A DNA stretch of 64,000 nt from Burkholderiales bacterium 8X (GTDB lineage Bacteria > Pseudomonadota > Gammaproteobacteria > Burkholderiales > Burkholderiaceae_C). The notes under the pieces are model-generated. The model was given only the letters and a program-made list of their open reading frames with translations, did not search any database and was not told where the DNA came from. Positions 28,496 through 38,713 of the stretch are shown piece after piece. Position 1 is the stretch's first letter, and each line of letters starts with the position of its first letter. Both the position numbers and the translations under genes were made by a program. The stretch is from the NCBI GenBank assembly GCA_902506565.1, contig LR732703.1:684030-748029 (forward strand), in the 5' to 3' direction.

Positions 28496-29272
28496 TTATC
28501 GATCGAGTCGCTCCCGGAACAATCCGATCGCCGCCTCCCAGCCCCGCTCGGCGGCCGCACGGTCGAAGGTCGGGAAATCCGGCACCATCCAGCCGTGCGC
28601 CGCCCCTCCATAGGTCTCGATGACGTGTTTCACGCCCGCATCGTCGAATGCGCGCTCGAGGCGCGAGATCATTTCGGGCGGACAGGTCTCGTCCGCTTCT
28701 GCGCATGCGACCAAGGCCTCGGCCTCGAGCCGATCCGCGAAGCGGTGAGGACTGGCCGGATCGTCGGTGGCGAGGTTGCCACCATGAAAACTGGCCACCG
28801 CTGCAAAACGATCCGGCGCCGAGGCTGCTGCTGCGATGGCCATGCCGCCACCCATGCAGAACCCGATCGCCCCCGCTCGACCGATTCGAACCAGGCCGGT
28901 GGCGTCTAGAAACTTCAGGTAGCCGTGGACATCGCGCGCCGCCTTGTCGTTCCCGGTGGTGGCCATCAGCGGACCGAGGATCGCCATCACATCCCCCTTG
29001 AAGACTTCCGCCGGAACCAAGGTCTCGTAGGGACCATGGCGATAGAACGGGTCTGGAACCAGGACCAGGTAACCCGCGTCCGCCAGCTGCCGCGCCATGG
29101 TGATCATTGCAGGCCGAATACCGCCCGCGTCACCATAGAAAACGATGGCAGGCCACGGCCCCGCGGATGGAGGGGCCAGCAAATAGGCAGGGCACGGCCC
29201 GTCTTCCATGGGTATCGACACCGCCTCGTGGAGAGCGGCCGGATGGGTCGGCGAATCGGCAGCGGTGATCAT
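28496..29272 (-). CDS. Dienelactone hydrolase-family protein
   Basis: A 258-residue cytoplasmic alpha/beta hydrolase of the dienelactone hydrolase family. The nucleophile elbow is 'GFCMGGGMA' with Cys in place of Ser, the acid is in 'ACAEADETCPP' and the histidine in 'GAAHGWMVPDF', the DLH triad order. 'IVFYGDAGGIRP' marks the oxyanion strand. Family members open dienelactones in chlorocatechol pathways, but many act on other esters, so the substrate is unassigned. ATG 29272 has a GGAG-like ribosome site upstream. It diverges from the glucan synthase gene. Confidence 0.9.
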   Translation of the reverse strand: MITAADSPTHPAALHEAVSIPMEDGPCPAYLLAPPSAGPWPAIVFYGDAGGIRPAMITMARQLADAGYLVLVPDPFYRHGPYETLVPAEVFKGDVMAILGPLMATTGNDKAARDVHGYLKFLDATGLVRIGRAGAIGFCMGGGMAIAAAASAPDRFAAVASFHGGNLATDDPASPHRFADRLEAEALVACAEADETCPPEMISRLERAFDDAGVKHVIETYGGAAHGWMVPDFPTFDRAAAERGWEAAIGLFRERLDR

Positions 29273-29453
29273 GCGACGTTGTTCTCCATTCGAGTGCCGG
29301 CAGCGACGGCTCGACTTCACTTTAAGGCAAGTCTTCATCGCGCAGGGCTCTCCGACAGGACAAGGCAAAGACAGCCGCCCGGCGGTACCTATACAGTCGG
29401 ACGATGAAGCTCACCCATCTCGCCCGTCGCGCTCGAGTCGAAAAGCGTTCCCC

Positions 29454-32400
29454 TTGAGGCGCGGCACCGCGTCGATCGCATGGGCTGGCAAGGCGCCGGT
29501 CCGTGAAGAACTGTTCGGCATCGAGCGCCTGGAACAGCATGCCCAGAGCCTGGCTGCAGCGCAGCCCGTCACCCGCAAGCCACCCACCGTTCCGTCGTTG
29601 CGCAAGCGGCTCGACGAGAACGCGAAGGAGTTGCTCGCAGCCTATCGGGCCAGTGCCGCCGAGGTCGAAGCGGGCGAGCGCGTGGTGCCTGCCGCCGAGT
29701 GGTTGCTCGACAACTACCACCTCGTCGAGAAGCAGATCCGCGAGGTGCGGAGCGACCTTCCGGCCAACTACTACCGGCAGTTGCCGAAGCTTGCCTCGGG
29801 GCCGTTCGCCGGCTATCCGCGTGTCTTCGGCATCGCCTGGGCGTTCGTCGCCCACAGCGACAGTCATGTCGAGATCGACGCGCTGCGCAGGTTCCTCGTG
29901 GCCTACCAGACGGTCCAGCCGCTGACCATCGGCGAACTCTGGGCGGTCGCGATCACCTTGCGCATCGTCCTGATCGAAAACCTGCGGCGGCTTTCAGACC
30001 AGATCGGTGCCGGTCGAAGCGAGCGCGCCGACGCCGACCTGCTGGCCAGCCGGCTGCTGGACTCCAGCCTTGCCGGCGACGCGTTGGCAGTCGATATCGC
30101 CAGCCGGTCGCCGTCGGCCGTTTCGGAGCTTTTCGCGGCCCAGTTGGCCAAGCGACTGAGGGGACACGACCCGCTCGAGATACCGGCAATGGGATGGCTC
30201 GAAGACCGGCTCGCCCGGCAGGGCACCACCGTGGACGAAGCAGTCGCGCATTCGCAGCAAAGACAGGGTGCGTCCAACGTGACGGTGCGCAACGTGATCA
30301 CGAGCCTGCGCCTGATGTCGGACATCGAGTGGGCCGACCTCTTCGAAAGCGTGAGCCTGGTGGATGCGCGGCTGGGCGCCGGCAGCGATTTCGCCGCCAT
30401 GGATTTCCCGACCCGCAATCTCTATCGCAGCGCCATCGAGGAACTCGCACGCGGCTCGGAATGGTCGGAGCTGGACATCGCCGACCAGGCGTTGGCAGCA
30501 GCGCGGGCCGCCGCCGAGGCGCAATCCGATGTTCGCGAACGCGCGCGCGTGGCAGATCCGGGCTTCCATCTGATCGGCGAAGGGCGCACCGCGCTCGCCA
30601 AGACCATCGGCTTCAGGGCGCGCAGGCGCCTCTGGCTGCCGCCGGGCCTTCCGGTCCGGTTCGGCACGAGGGTCGCGGCCTACATCGGCGTCGTGCTTGC
30701 AGGCGCGGTCGGCTTGCTGGCCCTGGCCGTGGCGTCGTTGCCCGCCGAGGCTGGCGAGGCCGGTGCAAGGGCATGCTGGGTGCTCGGCTTGTTGCTGCCG
30801 GCGATCGAAGTCTCGACCGGGCTCGTGCAGCGCATGGTCGCCCGGTTGTTTCCGGCCATGGCGCTGCCCGCCCTCGAATTGGCCGATGGTGTCCCCGAAG
30901 AGATGCGAACGCTGGTCGCGGTGCCGACCCTTCTGACCACCGAGGCCGACTTGCTGGAACAGATCGAACGCCTCGAAGTCCATCATCTCGCCGGCGGCCA
31001 CGGCGACATCGCGTTCGCGCTGCTGGTCGACGGTACCGACGCCGACACGGAAGTCGTCGCATCGGACGCGCCACTGATCGCCGTCGCGACGGAAGCCATG
31101 GCCGCGCTGAACCTCCGCCATGGTCCCGCCGCCGCCGGCTGCCGCTTCCTGTTCCTGCATCGGCGCCGTCGCTTCAACGAGGCTGAGGGCACCTGGATGG
31201 GCTGGGAGCGCAAGCGCGGCAAGCTGCATGAACTCGATCGGCTGCTTCGCGGTGCGACCGACACCAGCTTCGTCGACGACGGCACGCCGCTGTCGCAGGT
31301 GCCTCCGGGCGTGCGATACGTGCTCACGCTCGATGCCGATACGCGTCTTCCTCGCGACGCGACGCTGCGCCTGGTCGGCAAGATGGCCCACCCGCTCAAT
31401 CGCCCGCGCTTCGATCCGGCGACGCAGCGCATCGTGGCCGGCCACGCCATCCTGCAGCCCCGCATCACGCCGTCGCTGCCGGTCGGCCGGGAGGGTTCGC
31501 TCTACCAACGCATTTCGTCGAGCCCGGGCGGCATGGACCCGTATGCGATGGCGGTCTCCGACGTGTACCAGGATCTGTTCGGCGAAGGCTCCTTCACCGG
31601 CAAGGGCATCTACGACGTGGACGCCTTCGAGGCTTCCATGCGAGGCCGGGTGCCGGACAACCGCCTTCTGAGCCACGACCTGTTCGAAGGCGTGTTCGCC
31701 CGCTCCGGCCTTGCGACCGACGTCGAGTTGGTCGAGGAGGCGCCGGCTCGCTACGACGTGGCGGCGCGGCGGCAGCATCGCTGGATGCGGGGCGACTGGC
31801 AGCTGCTGCCCTGGATACTCGCCCGCGGGAACGCCGCGTCCGATGTCGGCAGCCTGGGGCGGCTCAAGATGCTCGACAACCTGCGGCGCTCGCTGTTGGC
31901 GCCGTCGATGCTGTTCGCGCTGAGTGCCGCCTGGATGCTGCCGACGCCGGCATCGTGGATAGCGGCCGCGTGCGTGGTGGGTGCGCTCGCGGTTCCGGCT
32001 CTGGTTCCGCTGATCTTCGCGATCCGGCCGACCCGCCCGGGCGTGCGCCTGCGCAGTCATTTCCTTGCGCTCGGCACCGAGATCGAGCTTGCCGTGCTTC
32101 GCATGGGCCTCGATGTCGCGCTGCTGACCGACCAGGCCTGGCGCGCCGTCGACGCGGTGCTTCGGACGCTGGTGCGACTGCTGGTCACGCGCCGGCACCT
32201 TCTCGAATGGACGACTGCGGCGCAAGCGGGCAGGGGGCCGAGGCTCGACCTGCCCGGCTTCTACCGCCGAATGGCGGGAGGTACCGCGCTCGGCGTCCTG
32301 TTGGTTGCGCCGGCGCTGCTCGGTGCATGGCCGGCACCGGCGGCATGGCCGTTCCTCGGGCTGTGGCTGGCGGCTCCGGCCTGGGCCTGGTGGGCCAGCA

Positions 32401-35400
32401 GGCAGGCCGAGGGCAAAAGAGAACAGGGGCCGAGCGCCGACGACGCCGATGCCCTGCGCCTGATTGCGAGACGCACCTGGCGCTTCTTCGAAACCTTCGT
32501 GACGCCGGCAGACAACATGCTGCCGCCGGACAACTTCCAGGAGGACCCCAAGCCCGTCGTCGCGCATCGGACCTCGCCGACCAACATCGGCCTCTACCTG
32601 CTGGCTGCGGTATCGGCTCGCGATTTCGGCTGGTCGGGCACGCTGGAAACCGTCGAACGCCTCGAAGCGACTCTCCTGACGCTGTCGAGATTGCGGTGCC
32701 ACAAAGGACATTTCTTCAACTGGTACGACACCGGGGACCTGCGCGCGCTCGATCCACCGTACGTCTCGTCCGTGGACAGCGGCAACCTCGCCGGTCACCT
32801 CATCGCGGCGGCCAACGCCTGCGAGGAATGGCGCGATGGCGCGCCCAGCCCCCACGCTCGAATGGGCATGGCAGACGCCTTGCGGCTCGCACGCGAGGCG
32901 CTCGGTCGCGCAGCGCCGCGCGGTCGGCAAGGCCAACGGGTCGCCAACCTGCTGGACGACATCGCGGCGCAACTGCAGCAGCCGCAGGCTGTCGACGCCC
33001 TGGCACCGGCGCTGGCGCGGCTGGTCAGGAAGGCGACCGCCTCGGCACATGCGCTCGACCTCGGCCGCGGGCAGGCACAGGAACAGAAGCAGGGCGATGC
33101 GACCGATCCCGCCATCGGCGATCACGACGAACTGGTTTACTGGATCGAAGCACTCGGCCGCGCCGGCATGGCCCATGCGCGCGATTGCCCGTCGATTGCC
33201 CAACCGCAGCCGCTCGCGATTCGGCTGCAGGCGCTTGCGGATGCCATGCGTGACATGGCGATGGCGATGGATTTCGCGTTCCTCCTCGACCCGAGGCGCA
33301 AGCTGCTGTCGATCGGCTATTCGTTGAACGACCAGCGGCTCGACCTCAACTGCTACGACCTGCTCGGGTCGGAAGCCCGGCTCGCCAGCCTCTTCGCCAT
33401 CGCCAAGGGGGACGTGCCGACGCGTCACTGGTTCCGGCTCGGCCGGGCGGCCACCCCGGTGGGCAACGGGTCGGCGCTCATTTCCTGGTCGGGTTCGATG
33501 TTCGAGTACCTCATGCCGTCTCTCGTCATGCGTGCCCCGTCCGGGAGCTTGCTCGAGCAAACCAATCGCCTGGTGGTGCAGCGGCAGATCGAGCATGGCA
33601 AGGCACGCGGCGTGCCGTGGGGCATCTCGGAGTCGGCCTACAACGCGCGCGATCTCGAATACACCTACCAGTATTCCAACTTCGGCGTGCCCGCACTCGG
33701 CCTCAAGCGCGGTCTCGCCGACAACCTCGTCGTGGCGCCCTATGCCACGGGCCTCGGCGCCATGGTCGATCCGGCTGCTGCCTGCCGCAACTTCGAACGT
33801 CTCGCCGAGTTGGGGGCGCTCGGTCGGCACGGCTACTACGAGGCCCTCGACTTCACGCCCGCCCGCGTTCCGGAAGGCCAGCAGATGGCCATCGTGCGCA
33901 GCTACATGGCGCACCACCAGGGCATGACGCTGGTGTCCATCGCCAACGTGCTGCAGGACGGTCGAATGCGCGCTCGCTTTCATCGCGAGCCGATGATCCA
34001 GTCGAGCGAGCTGCTGCTGCAGGAGCGCATGCCGCGCGACGTTTCCGTGGCGCATCGTCGCACCGAGGATGTCCGCGAATCGCGCGTGGACGGCGCGGCG
34101 CAGCCGGCCGCGGTGCGCCGGCTGTCTACCGCGACGCCGGGACCTGCGCCCGTGACGCACCTTCTTTCGAACGGCAGCTATACCGTCATGCTGACCGCAG
34201 CCGGCGCCGGCTACAGCCGTTGGCGCGGTCTCGCGATTACCCGATGGCGCGAAGACTTCACGCGCGAAGACGCCGGCGCCTTCATCTACCTGCGCGAGCT
34301 GCGGGTTGGGCCGGACATGGGCGCCGATCCGCTTTGGTCGGTCGCGGCCCGGCCGCTTCGCTCCGACACCCGCGGCTGCGAGGTGCAATTCGCGGAAGAT
34401 CGCGCCACCTTCACCAACCGCAACGGCGACCTCGCCGCTTCGCTCGAAGTGATCGTCTCGGGCGAGAACGACGGCGAGGTGCGCCGGATTTCGCTGGCCA
34501 ACCGCGGCCGGCGCGTTCGCGAACTCGACATCACCTCGTACGCCGAACTGGTGCTGGACACGCAGGCTGCGGACGTCGCGCATCCTGCCTTCTCGAAGCT
34601 GTTCCTGCTGACCGAGTACCTGCCCGAGTTCGGCGCGCTGATCGCAACCCGGCGGGCCCGATCGCCCGACGAGCCGAAGGTCTGGGCAGCGCACTTTGCC
34701 GTGGTCGAAGGCGAGGTCACGGCCGAGCCGCAATACGAGTCGGACCGTGCACGCTTTCTCGGCCGCAGGCACGACGCCTCCGACCCGGTTTCCGTCACGA
34801 GCGGAGTGCCGCTTTCGAACACCGTGGGCACCGTGCTCGACGCGGTCTTTTCTCTACGCCAGCGCGTGCGCATCCTGCCTGGCGGGTTGGCCCGGATCGC
34901 TTTCTGGACCGTGGTCGCACCTTCGCGCGAGGAGGTCCTCGACCTGGTCGACCGACACCATGACCGAAGCGCCTTCGAGCGTGCGGCCACGCTGGCCTGG
35001 ACGCAGGCACAGGTGCAGTTGCGTCACATCGGCGTGGATGCCGAGGAGGCCGCCGATTTCCAGCGGATGGCTGCGCCCTTGCTCTACGCCGATGCGGGCT
35101 TCCGGGCCTCGCCCGAGGCCATCGCGCGTGGTGCCGGACCGCAGTCCGGCTTGTGGCCGCATGCCGTCTCCGGCGACCTGCCGATCGTGCTCCTGCGCAT
35201 CGACGACCTCGACGACATCGCGCAGGTGCGGCAATTGCTGAGCGCGCACGAGTACTGGCGCATGAAGCAGCTCGGCGTCGACCTGGTCATCCTCAACGAG
35301 CGAGCCAGTTCGTACGTGCAGGACCTGCAGGTCGCGATCGAGACCGCCGTGCGCAGCAGCCAGGCACGCCCCCGGTTGGACGCCAAGCTGGCCCAGGGGA

Positions 35401-38105
35401 CGGTGCACGTCTTGCGTGCCGACCTGCTTGGCGATGCAGACCGTGCGCTGTTGCAATCGGCTGCACGGATCGACCTGGTGGCGCGGCACGGCACGATCGG
35501 AAGCCGCATGGACCGACGCGGCTCGAATCGGCAGCGGGAAGCCCTGCACGCTTCGCAGCCGCCGCGCGGGTCCGGATCGCCCGAGGGCAATCCGCCGCTG
35601 CCCATGCCGCCGATGCCCGCTCTTTCGTCGCAAGGCGCAGCCACGGACGATGCGTTCGCCGAAGCCGATCGAATCGAGCCTCTCGAGTTCTTTAACGGTC
35701 TCGGCGGCTTTGCGAGCAACGGCCGTGAATACGTGGTGCGCCTGCATGCCGGGCAGTCGACGCCTGCGCCCTGGATCAACGTGATTGCCAACCGTGGCTT
35801 CGGGTTCCAGGTCTCGGCCGAAGGCAGCGGCGCGACCTGGGCGGACAACAGCCGCGAGAACCAGCTCACTCCGTGGCCGAACGACCCGGTCGTCGATCCG
35901 TCCGGCGAGGCGATCTACGTGCGCGACGAAGCCAGCGGAGAGCTGTGGTCAGCCACCCAGAATCCGATCGCGGCAACCGGCGCCTACGAGACTCGCCATG
36001 GCCATGGCTACAGCCGATTCGCGCACGCGCAGCACGGCATTGCGCTCGACCTCCTGCAATTCGTCCCGATGGAGGACCCGGTGAAGCTGTCGCGCCTTCG
36101 CTTGCGCAACGGCTCGAACAAGACGCGCCGACTATCGGTGACCTTGTATGTCGAGTGGGTGCTGGGCACCTCGCGTTCGGCGTCGGCGCCTTTCGTGGTC
36201 ACCGGCGTTGATCCGGCCACGGGTGCACTGCTGGCCAGGCGACCTTGGGGAACGGCCTTTCCGGGTCGCGTGGCCTTCGCCGATCTCGGCGGCCGGCAGA
36301 CCGCCTGGACCGCCGACCGCACCGAGTTCCTCGGTCGGCATGGAAGCGCGAGGGCGCCTGCGGCATTGCTCAAGAGCGTGACGCTGAGCGGCGCGACCGG
36401 TGCGGGGCTCGATCCCTGCGCGGTCCTGCAGTGCAGCTTGACGCTCGCGCCGGGAGAGAGCGTGGACCTGCGCGCCATGCTGGGGCAGGGAAGTTCCGAC
36501 GATGAAGCGAGCCGGCTGGTCGAACGTTATCGCCAAGCCGATCTCGACGAGGTTCTCGCCGAGGTCACCCGACACTGGTCGGAAACGCTCGGCGCGGTTG
36601 AGGTCCGCACGCCCGATCGCGCGATGGACCTGATGCTGAACGGATGGTTGCTCTACCAGACCATCGCATGCCGGCTATGGGCGCGCGCTGCCTACTACCA
36701 GGCGAGCGGTGCCTACGGATTTCGAGACCAGTTGCAAGACGGCATGGCGTTGCTGCTGACGCGGCCGGAAGAAACCCGACACCACCTGCTGCGTGCCGCC
36801 TCGCGTCAATTCGTCGAGGGTGATGTGCAACATTGGTGGCTCCCGCATTCGGGCCAGGGCGTCAGGACCCGCATTTCGGATGACCGGGTCTGGCTGGCCT
36901 ATGCCACCGCCAGCTACGTCATCGGATCGGGCGACACGGCCGTTCTCGACGAGCCCGTCGCCTTCCTCGAAGGGCCGCCCCTTCGAAGCGGCGAGCACGA
37001 TGCCTTCTTCCAGCCGATGCCCGCCGACGAGGAGGCGTCGCTCTTCGAGCATTGCGCGCGAGGACTCGACCAATGCATTGAACTCACCGGCGAACTCGGC
37101 ATGCCGCTCATGGGTACCGGTGACTGGAACGACGGCATGAACCGCGTCGGCCAGGAAGGGAAGGGCGAAAGCGTATGGCTGGGGTGGCTGCTGCTGCGAA
37201 CGATCGACGTTTTCGCGCCGCTCGCGAAGGGCCGCGACGAGGCCCGAGCCGCGCGTTGGCGAGCGCATGCGGAGAGCGTGCGTGCCGCCATCGAGCGCGA
37301 AGCCTGGGACGGCGCCTGGTATCGACGCGCGACTTTCGACGACGGCAGCTGGCTCGGCTCGAAAGACAACGACGAGTGCCGCATCGATGCCATCGCCCAG
37401 GCCTGGTCGGTGCTCTCGGGGCGGGCCGACCCCGAGCGCGCTGCGATCGCGATGGCGTCCTTGGCCGAGCACCTCGTCCGGCCTTCGGAGGGCGTCGCGT
37501 TGCTGCTCGCGCCACCGTTCGACCGGGGCGCGCCCGATCCGGGCTACATCCAGGGCTACCCGCCGGGCCTGCGCGAAAACGGTGGGCAATACAGCCACGC
37601 GGCCATGTGGGCCATCCTCGCTTTCGTCCGGCTCGGCGACGGCGCGAGCGCCGCTTCGTTGTTCGAGCTGGTCAATCCGATCCACCATGCACGGACGCCC
37701 GAAGAAGCGGCACGCTACAAGGTCGAGCCTTACGTCGTCGCAGCCGACGTGTATGGCGTCCAACCGCATGCAGGACGCGGCGGATGGACCTGGTACACCG
37801 GTTCGGCCGGCTGGATGTACCGCGCGGGAATCGAAGGGCTGCTGGGTATTCGGCGAGAAGGCGACACCTTGCGGGTTTGGCCGTGCATCCCGCCGGCATG
37901 GGACGGCTTCGAGGCGACAGTCAGGATTGCCGGGGCCGTCTGCGAGATCGAGGTACGCCGTGCTGGTCAGCCAGCTCAAAGCGATAGGTCATCGGCGCAG
38001 CTCGATGGTGCCTTCGTCGAGCTCGAAGTTGCGGGGGTCCAGGGCATCGCTGTACCGCTCGACGGGATGCCCCATCGACTACTCCTCACGCTTGGCGCTG
38101 GTTGA
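29454..38105 (+). CDS. Cyclic beta-1,2-glucan synthase, NdvB/ChvB-like
   Basis: A giant membrane protein (about 2883 residues) that makes and cyclises periplasmic beta-1,2-glucan. N-terminus: 'REELFGIERLEQHAQSLA'. The glycosyltransferase part (about 570-850) has 'LTLDADTRLPRDATLRLVG' and 'QHRWMRGDWQLLPW', with membrane helices on both sides. A glycoamylase-like part follows (about 1000-1500), and GH94-type phosphorylase domains include 'GTGDWNDGMNRVG' with the catalytic Asp (about 2555). The start is uncertain: TTG 29454 is the nearest in-frame start before clear homology; the frame stays open to ATG 29271 or 29208, but that part has non-coding-like codon use. Length fits rhizobial NdvB. It is monocistronic. 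Confidence 0.9.
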   Translation: MRRGTASIAWAGKAPVREELFGIERLEQHAQSLAAAQPVTRKPPTVPSLRKRLDENAKELLAAYRASAAEVEAGERVVPAAEWLLDNYHLVEKQIREVRSDLPANYYRQLPKLASGPFAGYPRVFGIAWAFVAHSDSHVEIDALRRFLVAYQTVQPLTIGELWAVAITLRIVLIENLRRLSDQIGAGRSERADADLLASRLLDSSLAGDALAVDIASRSPSAVSELFAAQLAKRLRGHDPLEIPAMGWLEDRLARQGTTVDEAVAHSQQRQGASNVTVRNVITSLRLMSDIEWADLFESVSLVDARLGAGSDFAAMDFPTRNLYRSAIEELARGSEWSELDIADQALAAARAAAEAQSDVRERARVADPGFHLIGEGRTALAKTIGFRARRRLWLPPGLPVRFGTRVAAYIGVVLAGAVGLLALAVASLPAEAGEAGARACWVLGLLLPAIEVSTGLVQRMVARLFPAMALPALELADGVPEEMRTLVAVPTLLTTEADLLEQIERLEVHHLAGGHGDIAFALLVDGTDADTEVVASDAPLIAVATEAMAALNLRHGPAAAGCRFLFLHRRRRFNEAEGTWMGWERKRGKLHELDRLLRGATDTSFVDDGTPLSQVPPGVRYVLTLDADTRLPRDATLRLVGKMAHPLNRPRFDPATQRIVAGHAILQPRITPSLPVGREGSLYQRISSSPGGMDPYAMAVSDVYQDLFGEGSFTGKGIYDVDAFEASMRGRVPDNRLLSHDLFEGVFARSGLATDVELVEEAPARYDVAARRQHRWMRGDWQLLPWILARGNAASDVGSLGRLKMLDNLRRSLLAPSMLFALSAAWMLPTPASWIAAACVVGALAVPALVPLIFAIRPTRPGVRLRSHFLALGTEIELAVLRMGLDVALLTDQAWRAVDAVLRTLVRLLVTRRHLLEWTTAAQAGRGPRLDLPGFYRRMAGGTALGVLLVAPALLGAWPAPAAWPFLGLWLAAPAWAWWASRQAEGKREQGPSADDADALRLIARRTWRFFETFVTPADNMLPPDNFQEDPKPVVAHRTSPTNIGLYLLAAVSARDFGWSGTLETVERLEATLLTLSRLRCHKGHFFNWYDTGDLRALDPPYVSSVDSGNLAGHLIAAANACEEWRDGAPSPHARMGMADALRLAREALGRAAPRGRQGQRVANLLDDIAAQLQQPQAVDALAPALARLVRKATASAHALDLGRGQAQEQKQGDATDPAIGDHDELVYWIEALGRAGMAHARDCPSIAQPQPLAIRLQALADAMRDMAMAMDFAFLLDPRRKLLSIGYSLNDQRLDLNCYDLLGSEARLASLFAIAKGDVPTRHWFRLGRAATPVGNGSALISWSGSMFEYLMPSLVMRAPSGSLLEQTNRLVVQRQIEHGKARGVPWGISESAYNARDLEYTYQYSNFGVPALGLKRGLADNLVVAPYATGLGAMVDPAAACRNFERLAELGALGRHGYYEALDFTPARVPEGQQMAIVRSYMAHHQGMTLVSIANVLQDGRMRARFHREPMIQSSELLLQERMPRDVSVAHRRTEDVRESRVDGAAQPAAVRRLSTATPGPAPVTHLLSNGSYTVMLTAAGAGYSRWRGLAITRWREDFTREDAGAFIYLRELRVGPDMGADPLWSVAARPLRSDTRGCEVQFAEDRATFTNRNGDLAASLEVIVSGENDGEVRRISLANRGRRVRELDITSYAELVLDTQAADVAHPAFSKLFLLTEYLPEFGALIATRRARSPDEPKVWAAHFAVVEGEVTAEPQYESDRARFLGRRHDASDPVSVTSGVPLSNTVGTVLDAVFSLRQRVRILPGGLARIAFWTVVAPSREEVLDLVDRHHDRSAFERAATLAWTQAQVQLRHIGVDAEEAADFQRMAAPLLYADAGFRASPEAIARGAGPQSGLWPHAVSGDLPIVLLRIDDLDDIAQVRQLLSAHEYWRMKQLGVDLVILNERASSYVQDLQVAIETAVRSSQARPRLDAKLAQGTVHVLRADLLGDADRALLQSAARIDLVARHGTIGSRMDRRGSNRQREALHASQPPRGSGSPEGNPPLPMPPMPALSSQGAATDDAFAEADRIEPLEFFNGLGGFASNGREYVVRLHAGQSTPAPWINVIANRGFGFQVSAEGSGATWADNSRENQLTPWPNDPVVDPSGEAIYVRDEASGELWSATQNPIAATGAYETRHGHGYSRFAHAQHGIALDLLQFVPMEDPVKLSRLRLRNGSNKTRRLSVTLYVEWVLGTSRSASAPFVVTGVDPATGALLARRPWGTAFPGRVAFADLGGRQTAWTADRTEFLGRHGSARAPAALLKSVTLSGATGAGLDPCAVLQCSLTLAPGESVDLRAMLGQGSSDDEASRLVERYRQADLDEVLAEVTRHWSETLGAVEVRTPDRAMDLMLNGWLLYQTIACRLWARAAYYQASGAYGFRDQLQDGMALLLTRPEETRHHLLRAASRQFVEGDVQHWWLPHSGQGVRTRISDDRVWLAYATASYVIGSGDTAVLDEPVAFLEGPPLRSGEHDAFFQPMPADEEASLFEHCARGLDQCIELTGELGMPLMGTGDWNDGMNRVGQEGKGESVWLGWLLLRTIDVFAPLAKGRDEARAARWRAHAESVRAAIEREAWDGAWYRRATFDDGSWLGSKDNDECRIDAIAQAWSVLSGRADPERAAIAMASLAEHLVRPSEGVALLLAPPFDRGAPDPGYIQGYPPGLRENGGQYSHAAMWAILAFVRLGDGASAASLFELVNPIHHARTPEEAARYKVEPYVVAADVYGVQPHAGRGGWTWYTGSAGWMYRAGIEGLLGIRREGDTLRVWPCIPPAWDGFEATVRIAGAVCEIEVRRAGQPAQSDRSSAQLDGAFVELEVAGVQGIAVPLDGMPHRLLLTLGAG

Positions 38106-38334
38106 GCGCGTGGGGCATTGGGATCTTCGCTCCGGTGAAAGTGCGTCAAGGATTCGAGGTGGTTCACAGATGCAATGTGTCTTATGTTTAATGATCTGAT
38201 TGGGCGGGCTCCGTAAGTTTCACGGCGACCGCATGAGCCGAACGACCAGCCCGAGAACACCGACGGGTGGCTCAACGCGATACATGGCAAAAGACGCGGC
38301 GACTCGCCGCTACGTACCAATTTAAGTCTAAATT

Positions 38335-38347
38335 TGCCATAATGGCA
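38335..38347. promoter_or_regulatory. Palindrome overlapping the toxin-antitoxin promoter
   Basis: TGCCATAATGGCA is a 13-bp palindrome, perfect except for its centre base. It contains a CATAAT -10-like hexamer and lies 18 bp upstream of the antitoxin ATG. Phd-family antitoxins typically bind such sites to repress their own operon; binding here is inferred. Confidence 0.55.
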
Positions 38348-38365
38348 TCTTCCAAGGAGTCCGTC

Positions 38366-38713
38366 ATGATCGCTGTCCTCCCTCTGCCCGAGCACCTCCC
38401 TACCCGCTCCGCCTCGCAGGTCAAGAATCAGTGGGGCGAGGTCGTTCGCCAGGTGCGGGAGCGGGGAAGCGTGGCGGTGACCAACCATGCCAATGTGGAG
38501 ATGGTCCTGATCGACACGGCGACCTACCGTCGACTGGCGGAGGACATCCAGGCGATCCACGCCGAACAGCACTCGACTCTGAACGCACTGGACAGCGCAT
38601 TCCAGGATCGGCTCGCTGTGCTGCAGCAGTCGGGAGCGGCAGACCGGGTGGATGCGCTGATGGCCAGGCGCGGGAAATCCGCCAAGCCGTCCAAGGCCGG
38701 CTCCTCGTTCTGA
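38366..38713 (+). CDS. Phd/YefM-family antitoxin
   Basis: A 115-residue protein. The N-terminal part 'TRSASQVKNQWGEVVRQVRERGSVAVTNHANVEMVLIDTATYRRL' (quoted across the fold, residues about 11-55) shows the Phd/YefM dimerisation and DNA-binding pattern. The rest is helical and ends with a basic, probably flexible tail that would contact the toxin. ATG 38366 follows AAGGAG by 7 bases and is preferred to ATG 38342. The stop overlaps the toxin start (TGATG). It should neutralise the kinase-like toxin encoded next and repress the operon. Confidence 0.85.
   Translation: MIAVLPLPEHLPTRSASQVKNQWGEVVRQVRERGSVAVTNHANVEMVLIDTATYRRLAEDIQAIHAEQHSTLNALDSAFQDRLAVLQQSGAADRVDALMARRGKSAKPSKAGSSF

Noticed and set aside
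29994-34772. A 1592-codon antisense frame within the glucan synthase gene
   Set aside because: It is the complement of strongly conserved NdvB motifs and its product is low-complexity Arg/His/Gly-rich with no domain.
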